Source of the DNA: Sisyra terminalis
Taxonomy: Eukaryota; Arthropoda; Insecta; Neuroptera; Sisyridae
Direction of reading: 5' to 3'
DNA: 64,000 nucleotides
NCBI GenBank assembly: GCA_958496175.1
Contig: OY292279.1
Span: forward strand, 2,232,001-2,296,000
A model generated the notes under the pieces. It did not search any database and was not told where the DNA came from. It worked only from the letters and a program-made list of their open reading frames with translations. Position numbers and translations under genes: made by a program. This document shows positions 1 through 9,686 of the stretch, piece after piece (position 1 is the first letter of the stretch; every line of letters begins with the position of its first letter).

Positions 1-43
1 ACCATGGGTTAACCATCGTTGATTTTCTCGAAAATCGTCAAAT

Positions 44-59
44 AAAAAAAAATTTTTTT
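44..59. repeat. A9T7 tract, present in every monomer with a sliding junction
   Basis: The 20 bases between ATCGTC (or ATCGT) and AAGGG keep their length in all monomers, while the A/T junction moves: A9T7 on the left, A8T6 in a, A8T5 in b and e, A7T6 in c, A7T7 in d, A6T8 at 23381 and 27055, A8T8 at 12693, A9T4 at 44070. A-runs followed by T-runs without a TpA step form stiff, narrow-groove DNA (known). A role in nucleosome phasing or AT-hook protein binding is inference. Confidence 0.85.
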
Positions 60-126
60 AAGGGTACCAATCGAAAGTATAAGTCCATCTGTACGTGCTG
101 TGCAAATTTTTCCCCAAACAAACTAC

Positions 127-166
127 GTTTAAGGGATGAACAGGCAGTTTAAGGGATTAACACTTC
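127..166 (+). repeat. Internal 20-bp tandem direct repeat, present in nearly every monomer
   Basis: GTTTAAGGGATGAACAGGCA at 127-146 is followed by GTTTAAGGGATTAACAC from 147; in most monomers the second unit has GATGAAC and the match is 16 bases. A third related word, AAGGGATGA, lies at 226-234. Monomers 42420 and 58428 have lost exactly one unit, and monomer 30729 has a complex change in the second unit, so this is the main length-mutation hotspot of the satellite. Confidence 0.93.
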
Positions 167-218
167 CCACTAAGAGGGAGAGACGAATGTGGCTTCTTCA
201 ACAATTGCATGTACCTTC

Positions 219-230
219 GTTATATAAGGG
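219..230 (+). other. TATA-like word TATATAAG in the monomer (representative)
   Basis: TTATATAAGGG occurs once in nearly every monomer; the partial monomer at the right edge has GCTATATAAG. It matches a eukaryotic TATA box in form. In 64% A+T DNA this is weak evidence and I see no linked start element I would trust. It is listed only because it is conserved and phased over about 190 copies, and could seed satellite transcription. Confidence 0.15.
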
Positions 231-2672
231 ATGATTTTCGAACCAAAGGCAGTTTCGGGTTCGCAACAATGTCTAGAACGATGATATAATAATATTTTTC
301 GATTTCGAAACAAAAAGTTTTTACGTCAAAAAAAACCATGGGTTAACCATCGTTGATTTTCTCGAAAATCGTCAAATAAAAAAAAATTTTTTTAAGGGTA
401 CCAATCGAAAGTATAAGTCCATCTGTACGTGCTGTGCAAATTTTTCCCCAAACAAACCACGTTTAAGGGATGAACAGGCCGTTTAAGGGATGAACACTTC
501 CCACTAAGAGGGAGAGACGAATGTGGCTTCTTCAACAATTGCATGTACCTTCGTTATATAAGGGATGATTTTCGAACCAAAGGCAGTTTCGGGTTCGCAA
601 CAATGTCTAGAACGATGATATAATAATATTTTTCGATTTCGAAACAAAAAGTTTTTACGTCAAAAAAAACCATGGGTTAACCATCGTTGACTTTCTCGAA
701 AATCGTCAAATAAAAAAAAATTTTTTTAAGGGTACCAATCGAAAGTATAAGTCCATCTGTACGTGCTGTGCAAATTTTTCCCCAAACAAACCACGTTTAA
801 GGGATGAACAGGCCGTTTAAGGGATGAACACTTCCCACTAAGAGGGAGAGACGAATGTGGCTTCTTCAACAATTGCATGTACCTTCGTTATATAAGGGAT
901 GATTTTCGAACCAAAGGCAGTTTCGGGTTCGCAACAATGTCTAGAACGATGATATAATAATATTTTTCGATTTCGAAACAAAAAGTTTTTACGTCAAAAA
1001 AAACCATGGGTTAACCATCGTTGATTTTCTCGAAAATCGTCAAATAAAAAAAAATTTTTTTAAGGGTACCAATCGAAAGTATAAGTCCATCTGTACGTGC
1101 TGTGCAAATTTTTCCCCAAACAAACCACGTTTAAGGGATGAACAGGCAGTTTAAGGGATTAACACTTCCCACTAAGAGGGAGAGACGAATGTGGCTTCTT
1201 CAACAATTGCATGTACCTTCGTTATATAAGGGATGATTTTCGAACCAAAGGCAGTTTCGGGTTCGCAACAATGTCTAGAACGATGATATAATAATATTTT
1301 TCGATTTCGAAACAAAAAGTTTTTTCGTCAAAAAAAACCATGGGTTATCCTTCGTTGACTTTCTCGAAAATCGTCAAATAAAAAAAAATTTTTTTAAGGG
1401 TACCAATCGAAAGTATAAGTCCATCTGTACGTGCTGTGCAAATTTTTCCCCAAACAAACCACGTTTAAGGGATGAACAGGCCGTTTAAGGGATGAACACT
1501 TCCCACTAAGAGGGAGAGACGAATGTGGCTTCTTCAACAATTGCATGTACCTTCGTTATATAAGGGATGATTTTCGAACCAAAGGCAGTTTCGGGTTCGC
1601 AACAATGTCTAGAACGATGATATAATAATATTTTTCGATTTCGAAACAAAAAGTTTTTTCGTCAAAAAAACCCATGGGTTAACCATCGTTGATTTTCTCG
1701 AAAATCGTCAAATAAAAAAAAATTTTTTTAAGGGTACCAATCGAAAGTATAAGTCCATCTGTACGTGCTGTGCAAATTTTTCCCCAAACAAACCACGTTT
1801 AAGGGATGAACAGGCCGTTTAAGGGATGAACACTTCCCACTAAGAGGGAGAGACGAATGTGGCTTCTTCAACAATTGCATGTACCTTCGTTATATAAGGG
1901 ATGATTTTCGAACCAAAGGCAGTTTCGGGTTCGCAACAATGTCTAGAACGATGATATAATAATATTTTTCGATTTCGAAACAAAAAGTTTTTTCGTCAAA
2001 AAAAACCATGGGTTAACCATCGTTGATTTTCTCGAAAATCGTCAAATAAAAAAAAATTTTTTTAAGGGTACCAATCGAAAGTATAAGTCCATCTGTACGT
2101 GCTGTGCAAATTTTTCCCCAAACAAACTACGTTTAAGGGATGAACAGGCAGTTTAAGGGATTAACACTTCCCACTAAGAGGGAGAGACGAATGTGGCTTC
2201 TTCAACAATTGCATGTACCTTCGTTATATAAGGGATGATTTTCGAACCAAAGGCAGTTTCGGGTTCGCAACAATGTCTAGAACGATGATATAATAATATT
2301 TTTCGATTTCGAAACAAAAAGTTTTTTCGTCAAAAAAAACCATGGGTTATCCATCGTTGACTTTCTCGAAAATCGTCAAATAAAAAAAAATTTTTTTAAG
2401 GGTACCAATCGAAAGTATAAGTCCATCTGTACGTGCTGTGCAAATTTTTCCCCAAACAAACCACGTTTAAGGGATGAACAGGCCGTTTAAGGGATGAACA
2501 CTTCCCACTAAGAGGGAGAGACGAATGTGGCTTCTTCAACAATTGCATGTACCTTCGTTATATAAGGGATGATTTTCGAACCAAAGGCAGTTTCGGGTTC
2601 GCAACAATGTCTAGAACGATGATATAATAATATTTTTCGATTTCGAAACAAAAAGTTTTTACGTCAAAAAAA

Positions 2673-5344
2673 ACCATGGGTTAACCATCGTTGATTTTCT
2701 CGAAAATCGTCAAATAAAAAAAAATTTTTTTAAGGGTACCAATCGAAAGTATAAGTCCATCTGTACGTGCTGTGCAAATTTTTCCCCAAACAAACTACGT
2801 TTAAGGGATGAACAGGCAGTTTAAGGGATTAACACTTCCCACTAAGAGGGAGAGACGAATGTGGCTTCTTCAACAATTGCATGTACCTTCGTTATATAAG
2901 GGATGATTTTCGAACCAAAGGCAGTTTCGGGTTCGCAACAATGTCTAGAACGATGATATAATAATATTTTTCGATTTCGAAACAAAAAGTTTTTACGTCA
3001 AAAAAAACCATGGGTTAACCATCGTTGATTTTCTCGAAAATCGTCAAATAAAAAAAAATTTTTTTAAGGGTACCAATCGAAAGTATAAGTCCATCTGTAC
3101 GTGCTGTGCAAATTTTTCCCCAAACAAACCACGTTTAAGGGATGAACAGGCCGTTTAAGGGATGAACACTTCCCACTAAGAGGGAGAGACGAATGTGGCT
3201 TCTTCAACAATTGCATGTACCTTCGTTATATAAGGGATGATTTTCGAACCAAAGGCAGTTTCGGGTTCGCAACAATGTCTAGAACGATGATATAATAATA
3301 TTTTTCGATTTCGAAACAAAAAGTTTTTACGTCAAAAAAAACCATGGGTTAACCATCGTTGACTTTCTCGAAAATCGTCAAATAAAAAAAAATTTTTTTA
3401 AGGGTACCAATCGAAAGTATAAGTCCATCTGTACGTGCTGTGCAAATTTTTCCCCAAACAAACCACGTTTAAGGGATGAACAGGCCGTTTAAGGGATGAA
3501 CACTTCCCACTAAGAGGGAGAGACGAATGTGGCTTCTTCAACAATTGCATGTACCTTCGTTATATAAGGGATGATTTTCGAACCAAAGGCAGTTTCGGGT
3601 TCGCAACAATGTCTAGAACGATGATATAATAATATTTTTCGATTTCGAAACAAAAAGTTTTTACGTCAAAAAAAACCATGGGTTAACCATCGTTGATTTT
3701 CTCGAAAATCGTCAAATAAAAAAAAATTTTTTTAAGGGTACCAATCGAAAGTATAAGTCCATCTGTACGTGCTGTGCAAATTTTTCCCCAAACAAACCAC
3801 GTTTAAGGGATGAACAGGCAGTTTAAGGGATTAACACTTCCCACTAAGAGGGAGAGACGAATGTGGCTTCTTCAACAATTGCATGTACCTTCGTTATATA
3901 AGGGATGATTTTCGAACCAAAGGCAGTTTCGGGTTCGCAACAATGTCTAGAACGATGATATAATAATATTTTTCGATTTCGAAACAAAAAGTTTTTTCGT
4001 CAAAAAAAACCATGGGTTATCCATCGTTGACTTTCTCGAAAATCGTCAAATAAAAAAAAATTTTTTTAAGGGTACCAATCGAAAGTATAAGTCCATCTGT
4101 ACGTGCTGTGCAAATTTTTCCCCAAACAAACCACGTTTAAGGGATGAACAGGCCGTTTAAGGGATGAACACTTCCCACTAAGAGGGAGAGACGAATGTGG
4201 CTTCTTCAACAATTGCATGTACCTTCGTTATATAAGGGATGATTTTCGAACCAAAGGCAGTTTCGGGTTCGCAACAATGTCTAGAACGATGATATAATAA
4301 TATTTTTCGATTTCGAAACAAAAAGTTTTTTCGTCAAAAAAACCCATGGGTTAACCATCGTTGATTTTCTCGAAAATCGTCAAATAAAAAAAAATTTTTT
4401 TAAGGGTACCAATCGAAAGTATAAGTCCATCTGTACGTGCTGTGCAAATTTTTCCCCAAACAAACCACGTTTAAGGGATGAACAGGCCGTTTAAGGGATG
4501 AACACTTCCCACTAAGAGGGAGAGACGAATGTGGCTTCTTCAACAATTGCATGTACCTTCGTTATATAAGGGATGATTTTCGAACCAAAGGCAGTTTCGG
4601 GTTCGCAACAATGTCTAGAACGATGATATAATAATATTTTTCGATTTCGAAACAAAAAGTTTTTTCGTCAAAAAAAACCATGGGTTAACCATCGTTGATT
4701 TTCTCGAAAATCGTCAAATAAAAAAAAATTTTTTTAAGGGTACCAATCGAAAGTATAAGTCCATCTGTACGTGCTGTGCAAATTTTTCCCCAAACAAACT
4801 ACGTTTAAGGGATGAACAGGCAGTTTAAGGGATTAACACTTCCCACTAAGAGGGAGAGACGAATGTGGCTTCTTCAACAATTGCATGTACCTTCGTTATA
4901 TAAGGGATGATTTTCGAACCAAAGGCAGTTTCGGGTTCGCAACAATGTCTAGAACGATGATATAATAATATTTTTCGATTTCGAAACAAAAAGTTTTTTC
5001 GTCAAAAAAAACCATGGGTTATCCATCGTTGACTTTCTCGAAAATCGTCAAATAAAAAAAAATTTTTTTAAGGGTACCAATCGAAAGTATAAGTCCATCT
5101 GTACGTGCTGTGCAAATTTTTCCCCAAACAAACCACGTTTAAGGGATGAACAGGCCGTTTAAGGGATGAACACTTCCCACTAAGAGGGAGAGACGAATGT
5201 GGCTTCTTCAACAATTGCATGTACCTTCGTTATATAAGGGATGATTTTCGAACCAAAGGCAGTTTCGGGTTCGCAACAATGTCTAGAACGATGATATAAT
5301 AATATTTTTCGATTTCGAAACAAAAAGTTTTTTCGTCAAAAAAA
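2673..5344 (+). repeat. 8-monomer higher-order repeat, copy 2 (M9-M16)
   Basis: Second copy of the 2672-bp unit, directly adjoining the first. The next two monomers, M17-M18 (5345-6012), repeat the M15-M16 pair, so the end of the second copy has itself been extended by a dimer. Tandem placement of two 2.7-kb units is the expected product of unequal crossing-over with an eight-monomer register shift. Confidence 0.85.
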
Positions 5345-7014
5345 ACCATGGGTTAACCATCGTTGATTTTCTCGAAAATCGTCAAATAAAAAAAAATTTT
5401 TTTAAGGGTACCAATCGAAAGTATAAGTCCATCTGTACGTGCTGTGCAAATTTTTCCCCAAACAAACTACGTTTAAGGGATGAACAGGCAGTTTAAGGGA
5501 TTAACACTTCCCACTAAGAGGGAGAGACGAATGTGGCTTCTTCAACAATTGCATGTACCTTCGTTATATAAGGGATGATTTTCGAACCAAAGGCAGTTTC
5601 GGGTTCGCAACAATGTCTAGAACGATGATATAATAATATTTTTCGATTTCGAAACAAAAAGTTTTTTCGTCAAAAAAAACCATGGGTTATCCATCGTTGA
5701 CTTTCTCGAAAATCGTCAAATAAAAAAAAATTTTTTTAAGGGTACCAATCGAAAGTATAAGTCCATCTGTACGTGCTGTGCAAATTTTTCCCCAAACAAA
5801 CCACGTTTAAGGGATGAACAGGCCGTTTAAGGGATGAACACTTCCCACTAAGAGGGAGAGACGAATGTGGCTTCTTCAACAATTGCATGTACCTTCGTTA
5901 TATAAGGGATGATTTTCGAACCAAAGGCAGTTTCGGGTTCGCAACAATGTCTAGAACGATGATATAATAATATTTTTCGATTTCGAAACAAAAAGTTTTT
6001 TCGTCAAAAAAAACCATGGGTTATCCATCGTTGACTTTCACGAAAATCGTCAAATAAAAAAAAAATTTTTTAAGGGTACCAATCGAAAGTATAAGTCCAT
6101 CTGTACGTGCTGTGCAAATTTTTCCCCAAACAAACTACGTTTAAGGGATGAACAGGCCGTTTAAGGGATGAACACTTCCCACTAAGAGGGAGAGACGAAT
6201 GTGGCTTCTTCAACAATTGCATGTACCTTCGTTATATAAGGGATGATTTTCGAACCAAAGGCAGTTTCGGGTTCGCAACAATGTCTAGAACGATGATATA
6301 ATAATATTTTTCGATTTCGAAACAAAAAGTTTTTTCGTCAAAAAAAACCATGGGTTATCCATCGTTGACTTTCTCGAAAATCGTCAAATAAAAAAAAATT
6401 TTTTTAAGGGTACCAATCGAAAGTATAAGTCCATCTGTACGTGCTGTGCAAATTTTTCCCCAAACAAACCACGTGTAAGGGATGAACAGGCCGTTTAAGG
6501 GATGAACACTTCCCACTAAGAGGGAGAGACGAATGTGGCTTCTTCAACAATTGCATGTACCTTCGTTATATAAGGGATGATTTTCGAACCAAAGGCAGTT
6601 TCGGGTTCGCAACAATGTCTAGAACGATGATATAATAATATTTTTCGATTTCGAAACAAAAAGTTTTTTCGTCAAAAAAAACCATGGGTTATCCATCGTT
6701 GACTTTCTCGAAAATCGTCAAATAAAAAAAAATTTTTTTAAGGGTACCAATCGAAAGTATAAGTCCATCTGTACGTGCTGTGCAAATTTTTCCCCAAACA
6801 AACCACGTTTAAGGGATGAACAGGCCGTTTAAGGGATGAACACTTCCCACTAAGAGGGAGAGACGAATGTGGCTTCTTCAACAATTGCATGTACCTTCGT
6901 TATATAAGGGATGATTTTCGAACCAAAGGCAGTTTCGGGTTCGCAACAATGTCTAGAACGATGATATAAAAATATTTTTCGATTTCGAAACAAAAAGTTT
7001 TTTAGTCAAAAAAA
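5345..7014 (+). repeat. Left-domain monomers M17-M21, irregular order
   Basis: M17 is of the GGTTAACC haplotype and M18-M21 are all GGTTATCC. M19 carries a private CTTTCACG in place of CTTTCTCG and has its A/T junction shifted by one. M20 carries ACGTGTAAGG in place of ACGTTTAAGG. The end of M21 changes to ATATAAAAAT and TTTTAGTC, which are right-domain character states and lead directly into the foreign-type monomer M22. No higher-order register is evident. Confidence 0.8.
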
Positions 7015-7135
7015 ACCATGGGTTAACCATCGTTGATTTTCTCGAAAATCGTCTAATAATAAAAAAAATTTTTAAGGGTGCCAATCGAAAGTATATGTCC
7101 ATCTGTACGTGCTGTGCAAAGTTTTCCCCAAACAA
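6953..7135 (-). other. 60-codon satellite reading frame (representative, not a gene)
   Basis: The commonest frame, recurring in most b, c, d and e monomers at 334-bp steps, and here in the foreign-type M22. It starts at TTG and ends at the TAG of GTTCTAGAC. It is absent from most left-domain monomers because TTATTTGACG, the reverse of CGTCAAATAA, supplies a stop. Presence or absence thus tracks subtype, as expected for chance frames in a repeat. Confidence 0.7.
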
Positions 7136-7348
7136 ACCACGTTTAAGGGATGAACAGGCCGTTTAAGGGATGAACACTTCCCACTAAGAGGGAGAGACGA
7201 ATGTGGCTTCTTCAACAATTGCATGTACCTTCGTTATATAAGGGATGATTTTCGAACCAAAGGCAGTTTCGGGTTCGCAACAATGTCTAGAACGATGATA
7301 TAATAATATTTTTCGATTTCGAAACAAAAAGTTTTTTCGTCAAAAAAA
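7015..7348 (+). repeat. M22: right-domain subtype-b monomer inside the left domain
   Basis: This monomer has CTAATAATAAAA, GGTGCC and AGTATATG, all typical of subtype b, which otherwise appears only after 18.7 kb. The preceding ATATAAAAAT and TTTTAGTC match as well, so the exchanged tract spans roughly 6968-7110. The downstream half, with GGCCGTTTAAGGG, is left-domain type. A short patch flanked by local-type sequence suggests gene conversion or double exchange, not insertion. A private GCAAAGTTTT is also present near 7116. Confidence 0.8.
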
Positions 7349-7682
7349 ACCATGGGTTATCCATCGTTGACTTTCTCGAAAATCGTCAAATAAAAAAAAA
7401 TTTTTTTAAGGGTACCAATCGAAAGTATAAGTCCATCTGTACGTGCTGTGCAAATTTTTCCCCAAACAAACTACGTTTAAGGGATGAACAGGCAGTTTAA
7501 GGGATTAACACTTCCCACTAAGAGGGAGAGACGAATGTGGCTTCTTCAACAATTGCATGTACCTTCGTTATATAAGGGATGATTTTCGAACCAAAGGCAG
7601 TTTCGGGTTCGCAACAATGTCTAGAACGATGATATAATAATATTTTTCGATTTCGAAACAAAAAGTTTTTTCGTCAAAAAAA

Positions 7683-8350
7683 ACCATGGGTTAACCATCG
7701 TTGATTTTCTCGAAAATCGTCTAATAAAAAAAAAATTTTTTAAGGGTGCCAATCGAAAGTATATGTCCATCTGTACGTGCTGGGCAAATTTTTCCCCAAA
7801 CAAACCACGTTTAAGGGATGAACAGGCAGTTTAAGGGATGAACACTTCCCACTAAGAGGGAGAGACGAATGTGGCTTCTTCAACAATTGCATGTACCTTC
7901 GTTATATAAGGGATGATTTTCGAACCAAAGGCAGTTTCGGGTTCGCAACAATGTCTAGAACGATGATATAATAATATTTTTCGATTTCGAAACAAAAAGT
8001 TTTTTCGTCAAAAAAAACCATGGGTTAACCATCGTTGATTTTCTCGAAAATCGTCTAATAAAAAAAAAATTTTTTAAGGGTGCCCATTGAAAGTATATGT
8101 CCATCTGTACGTGCTGGGCAAATTTTTCCCCAAACAAACCACGTTTAAGGGATGAACAGGCAGTTTAAGGGATGAACACTTCCCACTAAGAGGGAGAGAC
8201 GAATGTGGCTTCTTCAACAATTGCATGTACCTTCGTTATATAAGGGATGATTTTCGAACCAAAGGCAGTTTCGGGTTCGCAACAATGTCTAGAACGATGA
8301 TATAATAATATTTTTCGATTTCGAAACAAAAAGTTTTTTCGTCAAAAAAA
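7683..8350 (+). repeat. M24-M25: minority subtype with CTAATAAAAAA and CTGGGCAA
   Basis: Two adjacent monomers share CTAATAAAAAA, GGGTGCC and CTGGGCAAAT where other monomers have CTGTGCAAAT. M25 additionally has GTGCCCATTG. The same pair of variants recurs in M48 (15699) and M51 (16701). M25 and M51 are separated by 26 monomers, and M24 and M48 by 24, so the two pairs are not one simple block duplication. Confidence 0.8.
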
Positions 8351-9018
8351 ACCATGGGTTAACCATCGTTGATTTTCTCGAAAATCGTCAAATAAAAAAA
8401 AATTTTTTTAAGGGTACCAATCGAAAGTATAAGTCCATCTGTACGTGCTGTGCAAATTTTTCCCCAAACAAACTACGTTTAAGGGATGAACAGGCAGTTT
8501 AAGGGATTAACACTTCCCACTAAGAGGGAGAGACGAATGTGGCTTCTTCAACAATTGCATGTACCTTCGTTATATAAGGGATGATTTTCGAACCAAAGGC
8601 AGTTTCGGGTTCGCAACAATGTCTAGAACGATGATATAATAATATTTTTCGATTTCGAAACAAAAAGTTTTTTCGTCAAAAAAAACCATGGGTTATCCAT
8701 TGTTGACTTTCTCGAAAATCGTCAAATAAAAAAAAAATTTTTTAAGGGTACCAATCGAAAGTATAAGTCCATCTGTACGTGCTGTGCAAATTTTTCCCCA
8801 AACAAACCACGTTTAAGGGATGAACAGGCCGTTTAAGGGATGAATACTTCCCACTAAGAGGGAGAGACGAATGTGGCTTCTTCAACAATTACATGTACCT
8901 TCGTTATATAAGGGATGATTTTCGAACCAAAGGCAGTTTCGGGTTCGCAACAATGTCTAGAACGATGATATAATAATATTTTTCGATTTCGAAACAAAAA
9001 GTTTTTTCGTCAAAAAAA
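8351..9018 (+). repeat. Two-monomer duplication, copy 1 (M26-M27)
   Basis: M27 carries three private variants: GGTTATCCATTG, GATGAATACTTCC and CAATTACATG. All recur together 668 bp later in M29. The partners M26 and M28 are both of the GGTTAACC, ACTACG haplotype. M34 (11023) shares only ATCCATTG, and M49 (16033) shares only GAATACTTCC, so these markers have been reshuffled elsewhere. Confidence 0.82.
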
Positions 9019-9686
9019 ACCATGGGTTAACCATCGTTGATTTTCTCGAAAATCGTCAAATAAAAAAAAATTTTTTTATGGGTACCAATCGAAAGTATAA
9101 GTCCATCTGTACGTGCTGTGCAAATTTTTCCCCAAACAAACTACGTTTAAGGGATGAACAGGCAGTTTAAGGGATTAACACTTCCCACTAAGAGGGAGAG
9201 ACGAATGTGGCTTCTTCAACAATTGCATGTACCTTCGTTATATAAGGGATGATTTTCGAACCAAAGGCAGTTTCGGGTTCGCAACAATGTCTAGAACGAT
9301 GATATAATAATATTTTTCGATTTCGAAACAAAAAGTTTTTTCGTCAAAAAAAACCATGGGTTATCCATTGTTGACTTTCTCGAAAATCGTCAAATAAAAA
9401 AAAATTTTTTTAAGGGTACCAATCGAAAGTATAAGTCCATCTGTACGTGCTGTGCAAATTTTTCCCCAAACAAACCACGTTTAAGGGATGAACAGGCCGT
9501 TTAAGGGATGAATACTTCCCACTAAGAGGGAGAGACGAATGTGGCTTCTTCAACAATTACATGTACCTTCGTTATATAAGGGATGATTTTCGAACCAAAG
9601 GCAGTTTCGGGTTCGCAACAATGTCTAGAACGATGATATAATAATATTTTTCGATTTCGAAACAAAAAGTTTTTTCGTCAAAAAAA
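9019..9686 (+). repeat. Two-monomer duplication, copy 2 (M28-M29)
   Basis: Second copy of the dimer, carrying the same three private variants in M29. M28 differs from M26 by TTTTATGGG in place of TTTTAAGGG, and the A/T junction of M29 differs by one base from that of M27. These differences postdate the duplication or reflect later conversion. Confidence 0.8.

Larger units (their letters stand above)
1..334 (+). repeat. Reference monomer M1, with internal map
   Basis: M1 serves as a map for all monomers. Positions: NcoI site CCATGG 2-7; GGTTAACC palindrome 8-15; near-palindrome GATTTTCTCGAAAATC 21-36; uninterrupted A9T7 tract 44-59; GGTACC 63-68; GT-rich stretch about 91-102; 20-bp direct repeat units starting at 127 and 147; TATATAAG 221-228; inverted pair CGAACC 239-244 and GGTTCG 258-263; XbaI site TCTAGA 273-278; TTTCGAAA palindrome 303-310; A-rich end 328-334. 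My hand count gives 57 C, 62 G and 15 CpG. The start at ACCATGGG is an arbitrary phase set by the window edge; linked variants cross it, so the ancestral unit boundary may lie elsewhere. Confidence 0.95.
1..2672 (+). repeat. 8-monomer higher-order repeat, copy 1 (M1-M8)
   Basis: The order of variants over M1-M8 recurs in M9-M16. The best private marker is the AAACCCATGGG junction (CCC starting at 1671), which recurs at 4343, exactly 2672 bp later. The pattern of TTTTACGTC against TTTTTTCGTC monomer ends, GGTTAACC against GGTTATCC, and ACTACG against ACCACG also matches position by position. By eye I noted two differences: M5 has ATCCTTCG where M13 has ATCCATCG, and the ends of M8 and M16 differ (TTTTACGTC against TTTTTTCGTC). 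Confidence 0.85.

Noticed and set aside
127..166. Bacterial iterons or replication origin
   Set aside because: The 20-bp direct repeat has only two units per monomer and recurs over 64 kb with no replication gene or DnaA-type boxes; a bacterial context is implausible for a homogeneous array this long.
237..259. CENP-B box
   Set aside because: TTCG at 237-240 and CGGG at 256-259 are the right words, but they are 15 bases apart; the known box needs 7 between them with an A at a fixed position. I found no better match on either strand by eye.
233..267. tRNA-derived SINE or pol III promoter (B-box-like GGTTCG on both strands)
   Set aside because: The plus-strand GGTTCGCAAC and minus-strand GGTTCGAAAATC each miss a key B-box base, and I could not find an A box at a suitable distance or a tRNA-like fold.
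279..323. Hammerhead ribozyme core, known from some satellites
   Set aside because: ACGATGA and CGAAAC occur in the right order, but the essential CTGATGA is absent and the intervening bases do not form a stem II.
1..334. Monomer as an ancient 167-bp dimer
   Set aside because: The two halves share only short words such as AAGGGATGA and GATTTTC at inconsistent offsets (20, about 100 and about 200 bp), not a 167-bp alignment. A proper self-alignment of the consensus would settle it.
1338..1366. ATCCTTCG in M5 as evidence linking it to the transition marker AACCTTCG at 17.7 kb
   Set aside because: The flanking states differ (GGTTATCC against GGTTAACC), so the shared A-to-T change is more simply a separate mutation.
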